Assembly (NCBI RefSeq): GCF_907164555.1
Contig: NZ_CAJQZC010000005.1
Coordinates: 372,001 to 436,000, forward strand
Direction of reading: 5' to 3'
Origin: Paraburkholderia saeva
Lineage (GTDB): Bacteria > Pseudomonadota > Gammaproteobacteria > Burkholderiales > Burkholderiaceae
Length of the DNA: 64,000 nt
Positions 52,089 to 61,116 of the stretch are shown here, piece by piece. The translations under genes and the position numbers were made by a program. Position 1 is the stretch's first letter. The number at the start of each line of letters is the position of its first letter. A model generated the notes under the pieces. That model saw only the letters and a program-made list of their open reading frames with translations. It was not told where the DNA came from and did not search any database.

Positions 52089-52820
52089 GTGCGTCAGACC
52101 GATACCACTACCCGAGGAAGAAGCGACGAAGCTGAACGCAGCCGTCGTTTCCAGGCGCTGGCGCTGCCGCATCTCGACGCCGCCTTCAACCTTGCACGCT
52201 GGTTGTCGGGCAATGCCAGCGATGCCGACGACATCGTCCAGGAAGCCTTTATGCGTGCGTTCCGTTTCTTCGATACGTTTCGTGGCGATAACGCGCGCCC
52301 GTGGCTGCTGGCGATCGTGCGCAGGACCTGGTATACGGAATGGCGCAGAAGGACGAACTCGCGCGAGGTGACCGAATTCGACGATTCGCACGAAGAAGCC
52401 GCGTTCGACGGCTGGAGTCCGGCGAGCATCGATCCGCAGGCGTTGATGATTCGTGAGGAAGACGCCCGGCGCGTACACGTCGCGCTGGAACAACTGCCAG
52501 TGGAGTATCGCGAAGTGCTGATCCTGCGGGAGCTGGAAGAGTTGAGTTATCGCGAGATTGCGATCGTCGCCGATCTGCCGGTCGGCACGGTCATGTCGAG
52601 GCTGGCGCGGGGCCGGCGCCGGCTGGCGGTCGCGCTGACCGCACTGGAAGCGCGCGGCAGCAATGCAGGGCGCATGGACGTCGACGACACGCGCAACCGC
52701 GCGGCCGGCGCCCGGGCGGCAAGTCCAGGCACGCTCGACATGCCGCCGTCCGGCTGGATGCCGGGCGATCCGGGCGCCACGGCCGCCGGCGCAAAACGGG
52801 AGACGCCAGATGGACTGTAA
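52089..52820 (+). CDS. ECF-type RNA polymerase sigma factor
   Basis: A GTG start follows the ribosome binding site AGGAGG. The 243-residue product has sigma region 2 (LARWLSGNASDADDIVQEAFMRAFRFFDTF, about 38-66) and region 4 (ALEQLPVEYREVLILRELEELSYREIAIVADLPVGTVMSRLARGRRRL, about 137-182, with helix-turn-helix). An Ala/Gly/Pro-rich tail of about 60 residues is unusual. Its stop overlaps the anti-sigma start by 11 nt, so the two are made together. It should direct transcription of a stress regulon and often itself; the target promoter was not identified. Confidence 0.92.
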   Translation: MRQTDTTTRGRSDEAERSRRFQALALPHLDAAFNLARWLSGNASDADDIVQEAFMRAFRFFDTFRGDNARPWLLAIVRRTWYTEWRRRTNSREVTEFDDSHEEAAFDGWSPASIDPQALMIREEDARRVHVALEQLPVEYREVLILRELEELSYREIAIVADLPVGTVMSRLARGRRRLAVALTALEARGSNAGRMDVDDTRNRAAGARAASPGTLDMPPSGWMPGDPGATAAGAKRETPDGL

Positions 52821-53685
52821 CGAAGTGCGTCCGCTCATCGATGCCAGCGTCGACCGCGAGCTTTCGCCGGTCGATGAACGCCGCGTGCAGCAGCATGTCG
52901 CCACCTGCGCGGCGTGCCAGCGCGAAACGGAGATCGTTCGGGCCCTGGCCGGTACGATCCGTCAGGCCGACTACCATCGCGCGCCGGATGTGCTCAGGGC
53001 GCGTATCGTCGCCGGGCTGCCGCAGGCAGCGGTTTCTTCGACGTCAAAGGGCGCGCGCGGACGCGCCTGGTGGTTTCCGTCGTTCGAGGGTTTGCGCCTG
53101 CCGGTGGGTGGGGGATTCGGCGCGGCCAACGGCAGGATGACGATCGGATCGGGCTGGCTGACCGTCATGATCATCGCCTTGTGCGCGGCTGTCGCGGGCG
53201 TGACGCTGACGCTGCGCCGTCCCGCCGACACCAGTCCGTTCGTCGATGAACTGGTGTCGAGTCACGTCCGTGCGCAATTGTCGGGACGCGACATCGACGT
53301 CATTTCGACGGATCAGCACACTGTGAAGCCGTGGTTCAACGGCAGGCTCGACTATGCGCCGCCGGTGGTGGATCTGACAGCGGCCGGTTTTCCGCTGGCC
53401 GGCGGCCGGCTGGATTACCTCGGCCACAGGCGGGTGGCGGTGCTGACCTACCGCTACCGCAAGCATGTAATCGACGTGTACGTCTTTCCCGACACTGATC
53501 GGACGAGCAGCGATTCCGGCACGGGATTGGGCACAAAACCGGACGCGACGCTGGTTCGCGACGGCTATTCGATGGTGCGCTGGCGTGAGGACGGCATGGT
53601 CTGGTGGGCGATCACCGACGCCGCCCCGGATGCGCTGAGCGCGCTGGAAACCGCGCTCAAGGCGCGTCCGCAGCCTTCGGAGTGA
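52810..53685 (+). CDS. Zinc-type anti-sigma factor with one membrane segment
   Basis: The 291-residue protein starts [19 protein letters not shown] and has the zinc anti-sigma motif H-x3-C-x2-C ([14 protein letters not shown], His29, Cys33, Cys36; an earlier Cys3 may be the fourth ligand). One membrane segment follows at about 114-135 ([21 protein letters not shown]). The C-terminal part, probably periplasmic, has [27 protein letters not shown] and [15 protein letters not shown]. It should hold the ECF sigma factor inactive until a periplasmic or redox signal arrives. Confidence 0.88.
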   Translation: MDCNEVRPLIDASVDRELSPVDERRVQQHVATCAACQRETEIVRALAGTIRQADYHRAPDVLRARIVAGLPQAAVSSTSKGARGRAWWFPSFEGLRLPVGGGFGAANGRMTIGSGWLTVMIIALCAAVAGVTLTLRRPADTSPFVDELVSSHVRAQLSGRDIDVISTDQHTVKPWFNGRLDYAPPVVDLTAAGFPLAGGRLDYLGHRRVAVLTYRYRKHVIDVYVFPDTDRTSSDSGTGLGTKPDATLVRDGYSMVRWREDGMVWWAITDAAPDALSALETALKARPQPSE

Positions 53686-53947
53686 CGTTTTCAGGCCAGA
53701 ATGCGCTGAATTGCGCGGCCCGCCGGTGGGCCGCGGGGTGTGCCGGCTGCTGCCTTGTCGGGCGAAAACGGGGGCGCCTGTCGTCCCGCTACGCGATAAC
53801 TCCTTGAAAACACGTCCGAAACGGCGCAAATCGAAGCAAAGTCTTGCATGCCGCCCCCATTCGTGTTACATTCTTCGGCTTCTCACTTGCCACACCGGTT
53901 CCGACGCCCGGGTGGCTTCTATCCATAAGTCAGCACAAGGAGTGAAT

Positions 53948-54322
53948 ATGCGTCATTACGAAATCGTATTTATCGTGCATCCGGATCAGAGCGAGCAGGT
54001 GCCCGCCATGATTGAGCGTTACAAGACCACGATCACGTCGCACGGTGGCCAGATCCATCGTATCGAAGACTGGGGCCGTCGCCAGCTGGCCTACATGATC
54101 GAGAAACTCGCGAAGGCACACTACGTCTGCATGAACATCGAATGCGATCAAGCCACGCTCGACGAGCTGGAACACGCATTCAAGTTCAACGACGCGGTTC
54201 TGCGTCACCTCATCGTCAAGCAGAAGAAGGCTGAAACGGCTCCGTCGCCGATGATGAAGGAAGTGCAGCGCGAAGAAGCCAAGAAGGCGGCTGCTACGCA
54301 ACCGTCCGAAGCGCAGGCTTAA
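53948..54322 (+). CDS. rpsF: 30S ribosomal protein S6
   Basis: The 124-residue protein begins [25 protein letters not shown], the S6 opening, with [20 protein letters not shown] and [15 protein letters not shown] further on. The C-terminus has a charged tail ([21 protein letters not shown]) beyond the fold, as in other S6 proteins. S6 binds 16S rRNA with S18 in the small subunit platform. It is the first of four genes (rpsF-priB-rpsR-rplI). An AAGGAGTG ribosome binding site precedes the ATG. Confidence 0.98.
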   Translation: MRHYEIVFIVHPDQSEQVPAMIERYKTTITSHGGQIHRIEDWGRRQLAYMIEKLAKAHYVCMNIECDQATLDELEHAFKFNDAVLRHLIVKQKKAETAPSPMMKEVQREEAKKAAATQPSEAQA

Positions 54323-54365
54323 GACAGTCAGTTATTTAAGCCATCAGGATTAAAGCGTCGCTCTC

Positions 54366-54665
54366 GTGAACAGGCTGCAACTGACAGGCAGCGTCGTCGA
54401 ACGCGAACCGGTGCGGTACACCCCCGCCGGCGTTCCGATTGCAAGCTGTACGTTGCTTCACCGCACGGAAGTCGTCGAGGCCGGTGTTAAACGGCAAGTC
54501 GAACTGACCATGCCGGCGGTGGCCGCCGGCGAGACGAGCGGCAGGCTGGAAAAGTGTGGAATGGGCGTCGAAACGCTCTTCACCGGTTTTCTGGCCAAAA
54601 AGAGCCGCAACGCGCGAACCCTGGTGTTTCACATCACAGAATTGCAGGACATTGGAAAGGACTGA
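54366..54665 (+). CDS. priB: Primosomal replication protein N (PriB)
   Basis: The 99-residue OB-fold protein starts at a GTG ([40 protein letters not shown], read in conserved pieces), with [29 protein letters not shown] and [11 protein letters not shown] at the end. PriB is a single-stranded-DNA-binding protein of the replication restart primosome. Its place between rpsF and rpsR is standard in beta- and gammaproteobacteria. The stop is 2 nt before rpsR, giving tight coupling. Confidence 0.95.
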   Translation: MNRLQLTGSVVEREPVRYTPAGVPIASCTLLHRTEVVEAGVKRQVELTMPAVAAGETSGRLEKCGMGVETLFTGFLAKKSRNARTLVFHITELQDIGKD

Positions 54666-54667
54666 AC

Positions 54668-54943
54668 ATGCCCCGCCCGACTGGTAAGAAATTCGACAAG
54701 CGTCGTCAGCAACAAAATCCGCTCTTCAAGCGCAAGAAGTTCTGCCGTTTCACGGCAGCTGGTGTCGACCAGATCGACTACAAAGACATCGAAACGCTGA
54801 AGGACTTCATCGGCGAGAACGGCAAGATCACGCCGGCGCGTCTCACGGGTACGAAGTCGCACTATCAACGCCAGCTGGACACGGCAATCAAGCGCGCGCG
54901 TTTCCTCGCGCTCGTGCCGTACACCGACCAGCACAAGGCCTAA
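54668..54943 (+). CDS. rpsR: 30S ribosomal protein S18
   Basis: The 91-residue basic protein has [41 protein letters not shown] as its conserved core (in pieces) and [22 protein letters not shown] at the end, all typical of S18. It binds next to S6 in the small ribosomal subunit. The start is 2 nt after priB. The single N-terminal cysteine (KFCRF) could bind zinc in some homologues, but partner cysteines are missing. Confidence 0.98.
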   Translation: MPRPTGKKFDKRRQQQNPLFKRKKFCRFTAAGVDQIDYKDIETLKDFIGENGKITPARLTGTKSHYQRQLDTAIKRARFLALVPYTDQHKA

Positions 54944-54970
54944 CCCGACGACGCAACAAGGAGCATCCGA

Positions 54971-55423
54971 ATGCAGATCATTCTTCTCGAAAAAGTCGTC
55001 AACCTGGGTAACCTGGGCGATATCGTCAAGGTCAAGGACGGTTACGCACGTAACTTCCTGATCCCGAACAAGCGCGCTCGCCGTGCCACGAAGGAAGCGA
55101 TCGCTGAATTCGAAGTCCGCCGTGCGGAACTCGAAAAGGTCGCCGCTGAAAAGCTGGCAGTTGCTCAAGCCCAGGGCGAAAAGCTGGCAGGCTCGACGGT
55201 TCAGATCGGCCAGAAGGCTGGCGTCGACGGCCGTCTGTTCGGCTCGGTGACGAACGCTGACATCGCTGACGCGCTCGTCAAGCAAGGCTTCGCTGTTGAA
55301 AAGGCGCAAGTGCGTCTGCCGGAAGGTCCGCTCAAGCTGGTTGGCGACCATCCGGTGCAGATCTCGCTGCACACCGACGTGCTCGTCGATGTGACGGTGT
55401 CGGTGCTGGGCGAACACGTCTAA
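54971..55423 (+). CDS. rplI: 50S ribosomal protein L9
   Basis: The 150-residue protein starts [32 protein letters not shown], the N-terminal rRNA-binding domain, followed by the long connecting helix ([25 protein letters not shown]) and the C-terminal domain ([22 protein letters not shown]). L9 binds 23S rRNA near the L1 stalk. It closes the rpsF operon and is followed by a very strong hairpin. Confidence 0.98.
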   Translation: MQIILLEKVVNLGNLGDIVKVKDGYARNFLIPNKRARRATKEAIAEFEVRRAELEKVAAEKLAVAQAQGEKLAGSTVQIGQKAGVDGRLFGSVTNADIADALVKQGFAVEKAQVRLPEGPLKLVGDHPVQISLHTDVLVDVTVSVLGEHV

Positions 55424-55472
55424 GACGTCGTCCAGTAGCGAGTAGCATTCGCCAGGCTGTTTCTGGCACGAA

Positions 55473-55500
55473 GGCGGGAGCCGGGAAACCGGCTCCCGCC
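55473..55500 (+). terminator. Strong GC-rich hairpin after rplI
   Basis: GGCGGGAGCCGG (55473-55484) pairs with CCGGCTCCCGCC (55489-55500) around a GAAA tetraloop. The T tract is weak (TTCGCGTTT), so some read-through into dnaB is possible. Confidence 0.85.
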
Positions 55501-55578
55501 TTCGCGTTTACGGCGCCACGTGCTGGGCGCCGTCTTTCTGGTTCCCCGACGCCGCCATTTGCACGATAATCCGTCTCC

Positions 55579-56964
55579 ATGAACGCACCGTCGAAAGATC
55601 CCCAACTCGAATCGCTGAAAGTCCCGCCGCACTCGATCGAGGCCGAACAGTCGGTACTCGGCGGCCTGCTGCTGGACAACGCGGCGTGGGACCGCATTGC
55701 GGATTTCCTGTCACAGAGCGATTTTTACCGCTACGACCACCGGATCATCTTCGAACACATTGGCAAGCTGATCGCGGCGACGCGCCCGGCCGATGTGATC
55801 ACGGTCTTCGAGGCACTCGGCACGTCGGGCAAGGCAGATGACGTAGGCGGTCTGGCGTATCTGAACGCGCTCGCGCAGAACACGCCGAGCGCGGCGAACA
55901 TTCGCCGGTACGCCGAAATCGTGCGGGATCGGGCGGTGTTGCGCCGTCTCGTTTCAGTCGCCGACGAAATTTCGGCGGACGCGTTCAATCCGCAAGGCAA
56001 AGAAGTCCGCCAGCTGCTGGATGAGGCCGAATCGAAAGTGTTTTCGATCGCCGAAGACGGCGCGCGCGGCACGCAGGGCTTCCTGGAGATCGGGCCGCTC
56101 CTGACGCAGGTTGTCGAGCGGATCGACACGCTGTATCACACTGCCAATCCGAGCGACGTCACGGGCACGCCGACGGGCTTCGTCGACCTCGACCGGATGA
56201 CCTCGGGCATGCACGGCGGCGAGCTGATCATCGTCGCGGGGCGGCCTTCGATGGGTAAGACCGCGTTCTCGATGAACATCGGCGAATACGTCGCAGTCGA
56301 GTATGGTCTGCCGGTGGCCGTGTTCTCGATGGAAATGCCGGGCACCCAGCTGACGATGCGGATGCTCGGGTCGGTTGGCCGGCTCGACCAGCACCGGATG
56401 CGAACCGGGCGCCTGACCGACGAAGACTGGCCGAAGCTCACGCACGCCGTGCAGAAAATGAGCGAGGCGCAGATTTTCATCGACGAAACGGGCGGTCTGA
56501 ACCCGATGGAACTGCGTTCGCGGGCGCGGCGTCTGTCGCGTCAATGCGGCAAGCTGGGGTTGATCATCATCGACTACCTTCAGCTGATGAGCGGTTCGTC
56601 ATCGGGCGAAAACCGGGCGACCGAAATTTCTGAAATTTCCCGTTCGCTGAAGAGCCTCGCGAAAGAACTCGACGTGCCGGTGATCGCGCTTTCGCAGTTG
56701 AACCGCGGTCTCGAACAGCGGCCCAACAAACGTCCAATCATGTCGGACCTGCGGGAATCCGGCGCTATCGAGCAGGATGCGGACGTGATCCTGTTCATCT
56801 ACCGTGATGAAGTTTACAACCCGGACAGCCCGGACAAGGGCACCGCGGAGATTATTATCGGCAAACAGCGGAATGGTCCGATCGGGCCAGTTCGGCTCAC
56901 GTTCCATGGTCAATTCACGAAGTTCGACAATTTTGCCGGCGCGCAGAATTTTTACGGCGAGTAA
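55579..56964 (+). CDS. dnaB: Replicative DNA helicase DnaB
   Basis: The 461-residue protein has the N-terminal DnaB domain (VPPHSIEAEQSVLGGLLLDN, about 16-130) and the RecA-like helicase core: Walker A AGRPSMGKTAF (about 220-230), VFSMEMPGTQLTMRML, Walker B LGLIIIDYLQLMSG and FIYRDEVYNPDS-type end. The SQLNRGLEQRPNKRPIMSDLRESGAIEQDADVI block is also standard. It unwinds DNA as a hexamer ahead of the replication fork. No intein is inserted. The gene follows the rplI hairpin; the order rpsF-priB-rpsR-rplI-dnaB is typical for this group. Confidence 0.98.
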   Translation: MNAPSKDPQLESLKVPPHSIEAEQSVLGGLLLDNAAWDRIADFLSQSDFYRYDHRIIFEHIGKLIAATRPADVITVFEALGTSGKADDVGGLAYLNALAQNTPSAANIRRYAEIVRDRAVLRRLVSVADEISADAFNPQGKEVRQLLDEAESKVFSIAEDGARGTQGFLEIGPLLTQVVERIDTLYHTANPSDVTGTPTGFVDLDRMTSGMHGGELIIVAGRPSMGKTAFSMNIGEYVAVEYGLPVAVFSMEMPGTQLTMRMLGSVGRLDQHRMRTGRLTDEDWPKLTHAVQKMSEAQIFIDETGGLNPMELRSRARRLSRQCGKLGLIIIDYLQLMSGSSSGENRATEISEISRSLKSLAKELDVPVIALSQLNRGLEQRPNKRPIMSDLRESGAIEQDADVILFIYRDEVYNPDSPDKGTAEIIIGKQRNGPIGPVRLTFHGQFTKFDNFAGAQNFYGE

Positions 56965-57081
56965 AGCCACTGCAGGCTGATCTGTTGTAACCATGCCCTC
57001 ACAAGTGCGGCATCCTGGCCGCGACGGTACAATATTGCGGTTTTATGTCAGTCATAACCGTGACCAATTCCCGGGATCCTA

Positions 57082-57708
57082 ATGTTCGGTCGATTCATGC
57101 CCACCGAGGGCAAGTTCTTTGAAAATTTCAACGCGCACGCCGCCTGTATCGTATCGGCGAGCCGCGAACTCGAGCTTCTGATCGATAACCTGTCCGACGC
57201 CGAGATCCACAAGCAGAACGTGCAGGCCGCCGAAAAGGCCGCAGACAAACTGACGCACGAAACGATCGACCTGCTGCACAAGACCTTCATTACGCCGCTC
57301 GACCGCGACGAAATTCACAAGCTGATCACGACGATGGACGACATCCTCGACCTGATGGAGGATGTCGCCACGGCTATTTCGCTGTACGACGTGCAGGCCG
57401 TGACCTCGGAAGCGAGCCAGCTGGCGCATATCTGCACGGCGACGTCCGAACGTGTGCAGTTTGCGGTCGGCCTGCTGTCGGACATGAAGCAGGCGAGCCA
57501 GATTCTCAAGGCATGTGAAGACATCGACCGTCTCGAGTCGGAAGCCGACCGCGTGCTGCGTGCCGCGATGTCGAAGCTCTTCCGCGAAGAAGACAATGTG
57601 AAGACGCTGATCAAACTGAAGGCAATCTACGAATTGCTCGAGACGATCACAGACAAATGCGAGGATGTGGCAAACATCATCGAAGGCATCGTGCTGGAAA
57701 ACGCCTGA
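57082..57708 (+). CDS. DUF47 (PhoU-like) regulator of Pit transporter
   Basis: The 208-residue helical protein starts MFGRFMPTEGKFFENFNAHA and has blocks TFITPLDRDEIHKLITTMDDILDLMEDVA, which is the DUF47 signature, and terminal TDKCEDVANIIEGIVLENA. Members of this family are PhoU-like helical bundles that accompany Pit phosphate permeases and probably control them. The gene ends 1 nt before pit, so the two are translationally coupled. It is soluble, cytosolic and rich in acidic residues. Confidence 0.92.
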   Translation: MFGRFMPTEGKFFENFNAHAACIVSASRELELLIDNLSDAEIHKQNVQAAEKAADKLTHETIDLLHKTFITPLDRDEIHKLITTMDDILDLMEDVATAISLYDVQAVTSEASQLAHICTATSERVQFAVGLLSDMKQASQILKACEDIDRLESEADRVLRAAMSKLFREEDNVKTLIKLKAIYELLETITDKCEDVANIIEGIVLENA

Positions 57709-57709
57709 G

Positions 57710-58720
57710 ATGCATTCGATTCAACTCGCTATCTGGATAGTCGTCGCTCTCGTCGCTGTCGCTCTCGTATTCGACTTCATGAACGGCTTTCACGATGCCG
57801 CGAATTCGATCGCGACAGTCGTGTCGACCGGCGTCCTGAAACCGCAGCAGGCAGTGGCATTTGCGGCGGCCTTCAACGTCATCGCGTATTTCATCTTTCA
57901 CCTCAAGGTTGCGCAGACGGTCGGCAAGGGCACCATCGATCCCGAAATTGTCGATCACTACGTCATTTTCGGAGCGCTGGTCGGTGCGATCGGCTGGAAT
58001 GTCGTGACGTGGTACTACGGCATTCCGTCGAGCTCGTCACATGCGTTGATCGGTGGCCTCGTCGGCGCCGCGCTGGCGAAGTCGGGTTGGAGCTCGCTCA
58101 ACCTGGATGGGCTGCTGAAAACCGTCGCGTTCATTTTCATTTCGCCGCTTCTCGGATTCGTGCTCGGATCGTTCTTCATGCTGGCGGTGTCGTGGCTCTA
58201 TTTCCGCACGCCACCCAGCAAGGTCGACCGGCGGTTCCGGCGTCTCCAGCTTTTGTCCGCGGGGTTGTACAGCCTTGGCCACGGCGGCAACGACGCGCAG
58301 AAAACCATCGGTATTATCTGGATGCTGCTGATCGCCACCGGCTATGCGTCGGCAACCGCCGATGCGCCGCCGATCTGGGTGATCGGCGGCTGTTATCTGT
58401 CGATGGGCCTCGGCACGCTGTTTGGTGGCTGGCGGATCGTCCGCACGATGGGGCAGAAGATCACGAAGCTCAAGCCCGTTGGCGGCTTCTGTGCCGAATC
58501 GGGTGGCGCGATTACGCTCTTCATCGCTTCCTGGCTCGGTATTCCGGTATCGACCACGCACACGATCACCGGCGCAATCGTCGGCGTTGGCGCGACGCGC
58601 AAGCTGAGCGCGGTGCGCTGGGGCGTCGCCGGTAACATCGTCTGGGCCTGGATTCTCACAATCCCGGCTTCTGCTGTACTCGCCGCGGCTGGATGGTGGG
58701 TCGGACACCGACTGCTGTAA
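57710..58720 (+). CDS. pit: Inorganic phosphate transporter (Pit family)
   Basis: The 336-residue membrane protein has the duplicated PiT signature: FDFMNGFHDAANSIATVVSTGVL (N-terminal copy) and GGNDAQKTIGIIWMLL (C-terminal copy), and further GWNVVTWYYGIPSSSSHALIGGLVGAAL and SWLGIPVSTTHTITGAIVGVGA. Ten or so hydrophobic segments can be counted. PiT permeases carry metal-phosphate with protons across the inner membrane. It follows the DUF47 gene by 1 nt, the usual pair. Confidence 0.93.
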   Translation: MHSIQLAIWIVVALVAVALVFDFMNGFHDAANSIATVVSTGVLKPQQAVAFAAAFNVIAYFIFHLKVAQTVGKGTIDPEIVDHYVIFGALVGAIGWNVVTWYYGIPSSSSHALIGGLVGAALAKSGWSSLNLDGLLKTVAFIFISPLLGFVLGSFFMLAVSWLYFRTPPSKVDRRFRRLQLLSAGLYSLGHGGNDAQKTIGIIWMLLIATGYASATADAPPIWVIGGCYLSMGLGTLFGGWRIVRTMGQKITKLKPVGGFCAESGGAITLFIASWLGIPVSTTHTITGAIVGVGATRKLSAVRWGVAGNIVWAWILTIPASAVLAAAGWWVGHRLL

Positions 58721-58749
58721 ATCCCTGAGGCTGCACGCGTCAACTCACA

Positions 58750-59556
58750 TCAGATGAGCGGCGCGCTGCCGCCATCCATCGGGATAATTGCCCCAGTGAC
58801 GTAGCTTGCACGCCGGCTCGCGAGGAACAACGCGACGTCGGCGATTTCTTCCGGTTTTGCGAAACGCCCAAGCGGCACCCTGGCTTGCCCGCGCGCGAGC
58901 GCCTCTTCCGTGTCGATGCCTTGCTGGCCGGCTTCCAGCTTCAATGCTTCTTCGACCCGTTCTGTGAGCGTGGCGCCCGGATTGATCGCGTTGATCCGGA
59001 TGCCGTAGCGCGCGTAATAGTGGGCGAGCCCGACCGTGGCCAGCATCAGCGCCGCGTTCGCGGCGCCGCCGGCAATATGGATGTCGCTGGCAATCTTCCC
59101 GCCCATGCCGATGACGTTCACGATGGTGCCGGGCTCTGAGCCTCCGCCCGCCTTGATCCGCTCGACCATCCTGCGCAGCACCTCCTGCTGCGGATAGATG
59201 TACGGAAAATACTTCGCTTCCATCGTTGCCTTGAACGCGGCGGCATCCAGTGTTTCTGGATCGTAGCGTTTCGCTGCCCCGGCGCTGTTGATCAGGATAT
59301 CGATCGGGCCCATTGCCTGGCTGGCTTCCTCCACGACATCCGCCGCGCTGTGGGGTTCGTGCAGATCCGCGCGCGTCAGATGGACGTGCAGACCTTCTTT
59401 CGCCAGTTGTTCGCGGGCACGGGCGAGATTGGCGGGATCGCGCGACACGATGGCGACTTTCGCGCCCTCAGTTGCGAACGCCCGCGCACAGGCGAGCCCG
59501 ATGCCTTTGCTGCCGCCTGTGATGAGCACTACCTTGTCTTTCAGACCGAGATCCAT
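58750..59556 (-). CDS. Short-chain dehydrogenase/reductase, atypical active site
   Basis: The 268-residue protein has a normal SDR N-terminus (KVVLITGGSKGIGLACARAFA, NAG-type motif as LINSAGAAKR) and C-terminus (INAINPGATLTERVEEAL, GRFAKPEEIADVALFLASRRASYVTGAIIPMDGG). The usual catalytic Ser and Tyr-x3-Lys are not found: the region reads NVIGMGGK and IHIAGGAANAAL, in which Gly and Asn occupy the Tyr and Lys places. Such GGAxNAAL SDRs are a known side branch. It may bind NAD(P) without the standard catalysis. Convergent with pit. Confidence 0.85.
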   Translation of the reverse strand: MDLGLKDKVVLITGGSKGIGLACARAFATEGAKVAIVSRDPANLARAREQLAKEGLHVHLTRADLHEPHSAADVVEEASQAMGPIDILINSAGAAKRYDPETLDAAAFKATMEAKYFPYIYPQQEVLRRMVERIKAGGGSEPGTIVNVIGMGGKIASDIHIAGGAANAALMLATVGLAHYYARYGIRINAINPGATLTERVEEALKLEAGQQGIDTEEALARGQARVPLGRFAKPEEIADVALFLASRRASYVTGAIIPMDGGSAPLI

Positions 59557-59655
59557 CGCTTGTCACCCGCTGTCAGGAGAATATGGGCAACGATAGCAGA
59601 GCCCCGCACCTGCCGCGAGTCGGCCGAACGGCATATGGACTGCAATGTGGGAAAG

Positions 59656-60903
59656 TCAGAAACTGCCGTTAGCAAAGCGGGCGATCGGATCGTCACCGGT
59701 TTGTGTGGGCGCGGGCAGGGGGCGAGAGGCGGTCGAGGCGCGCATGATCCGCACGCCACCATCGGCGTCGGGCTGCGGCGGTTGCTGTGTCTGCTGGGCT
59801 TGTTGCGCCTGCTGCGCCTGACGTGCCGCCACAGTCGCGGGTGGCGGAGGCTCGAAGGCATCGGCGGCGGCGTCGATTGCGTCAGGCGCGGGCGTGGCGG
59901 GGGCCGTCGAAGGCAACGGCGGACGCGAGGAGGCGACAACGCCCGTCGGCCCTGGCGCATTCGTGCCGGCATCCGGTTGCGTTTGGGCGCCTGCAACAGT
60001 GGCCGGGGAGGTCGCGCCCGCTGCGCGCGCCTGCATCTGGGCAGCGGTCCTGCGGGGCGGCGGCGGCTCGAACGGATCGACGGATGCGGCTGCTGCTGGG
60101 CCCGCCGCGCCAGACGCAACCGCGATTGCGGCGGGCGGCGTTGCCGTAGCGAAGGTCGGGGCCGTCGCAGCCGGCGGCGGCCGCGGCGCACTGGTGGCGC
60201 TTCGCGCTGAAGCTGCAACAGCGGTGCTACCCGTGACCGGACCGCCAGTTCCGTACCCAGACTGCGCGGCCGGTCGCGAAGGCGTGAGAGCGGGTGCGGC
60301 GCCATTGGACTGTGGTGAAGCCGAAGCCTCGTAGGTCGGCGTATCGAACGGCGCGGGTTGGCTGGTCGCAGGCGCGACGCGCCGGATGCCGTCGAACCGC
60401 TTCGCCCAGTATGGGTTGGTCAGATAGTCGAGTCGCACCGTGCCGCCTGTCGATGGCGCATTCACGAAACGAAGCTTGCCGACATAAATGCCGACGTGCG
60501 AATGTGGCCGTCCCGTCGTGTTGAAGAAAATCAGGTCACCGGTGGCGATTTCGTCGGGTTCGATGGATTCGCCACGGCCGCTCATATCCGCTGTCGTGCG
60601 GGGCAGATTGACGGAGGCGGCCCGCGAAACCACGTAACGCACAAGCCCGCTGCAGTCGAAGCCGCTGTCGGGCGTGTTGCCGCCCCAGCGATACGGCACG
60701 CCAACCAGACTCATCGCCTGAATCGAGATTTCCTCGCGTCCGACAGTGTGATCGACAAAATTGGGGAACCCGGGCGGGATAGTCCGGTATGCACCAGCGC
60801 TCGAGGTAGTCGAAGCGGCCGGGCCACGCGTGGTCTTCTGCGGTGCGCCCGAGCAGGCGGCGAGCAGAAGCACGATCAGTAGCGAGAACCCGGTTCGGCG
60901 CAT
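59656..60903 (-). CDS. NlpC/P60 family lipoprotein with long Pro/Ala/Gln-rich tail
   Basis: The 415-residue protein has a lipobox (LLLAAC, Cys17), then an NlpC/P60 domain at about 55-175: VGVPYRWGGNTPDSGFDCSGLVRYV (catalytic Cys84) and GRPHSHVGIYVG (His136). The third polar residue, usually His in FIHAP, is Asn148 here (FVNAPSTGGTV). Such enzymes cut murein peptide bonds. The tail of about 240 residues is disordered and has two related pieces, DPFEPPPPRRTAAQ and DAFEPPPPATVAA, separated by Ala/Thr/Pro-rich linker, and ends in a Gln-rich run (QAQQAQQAQQTQQPPQ). It is outer-membrane anchored. Confidence 0.87.
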   Translation of the reverse strand: MRRTGFSLLIVLLLAACSGAPQKTTRGPAASTTSSAGAYRTIPPGFPNFVDHTVGREEISIQAMSLVGVPYRWGGNTPDSGFDCSGLVRYVVSRAASVNLPRTTADMSGRGESIEPDEIATGDLIFFNTTGRPHSHVGIYVGKLRFVNAPSTGGTVRLDYLTNPYWAKRFDGIRRVAPATSQPAPFDTPTYEASASPQSNGAAPALTPSRPAAQSGYGTGGPVTGSTAVAASARSATSAPRPPPAATAPTFATATPPAAIAVASGAAGPAAAASVDPFEPPPPRRTAAQMQARAAGATSPATVAGAQTQPDAGTNAPGPTGVVASSRPPLPSTAPATPAPDAIDAAADAFEPPPPATVAARQAQQAQQAQQTQQPPQPDADGGVRIMRASTASRPLPAPTQTGDDPIARFANGSF

Positions 60904-61061
60904 GGCATCGCGGACAGGCGTAAGTGTCCGCTTAAGGCGAAGATGTGCCGATGGTAGCCGGTCTGGCGAGGGCCGGGCAACAAAACCTCACACTTCACTT
61001 GAGGTTTACGCGCTAACTGTTGCTGTCGCGAAACGAATGGTGAGCCGCGAAGGCATGAAAA

Positions 61062-61094
61062 AAGCCGCACCGGACTGGTCCCGGTGCGGCTTTC
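61062..61094 (-). terminator. Rho-independent terminator after the PhoH gene
   Basis: AAAGCCGCACCGG (61062-61074) pairs with CCGGTGCGGCTTT (61082-61094) around a 7-nt loop. Read on the minus strand it ends in six T, serving the PhoH gene that ends at 61117; on the plus strand the T run is short. Confidence 0.9.
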
Positions 61095-61116
61095 CGAACA
61101 AACAGACTGAAAAGAG

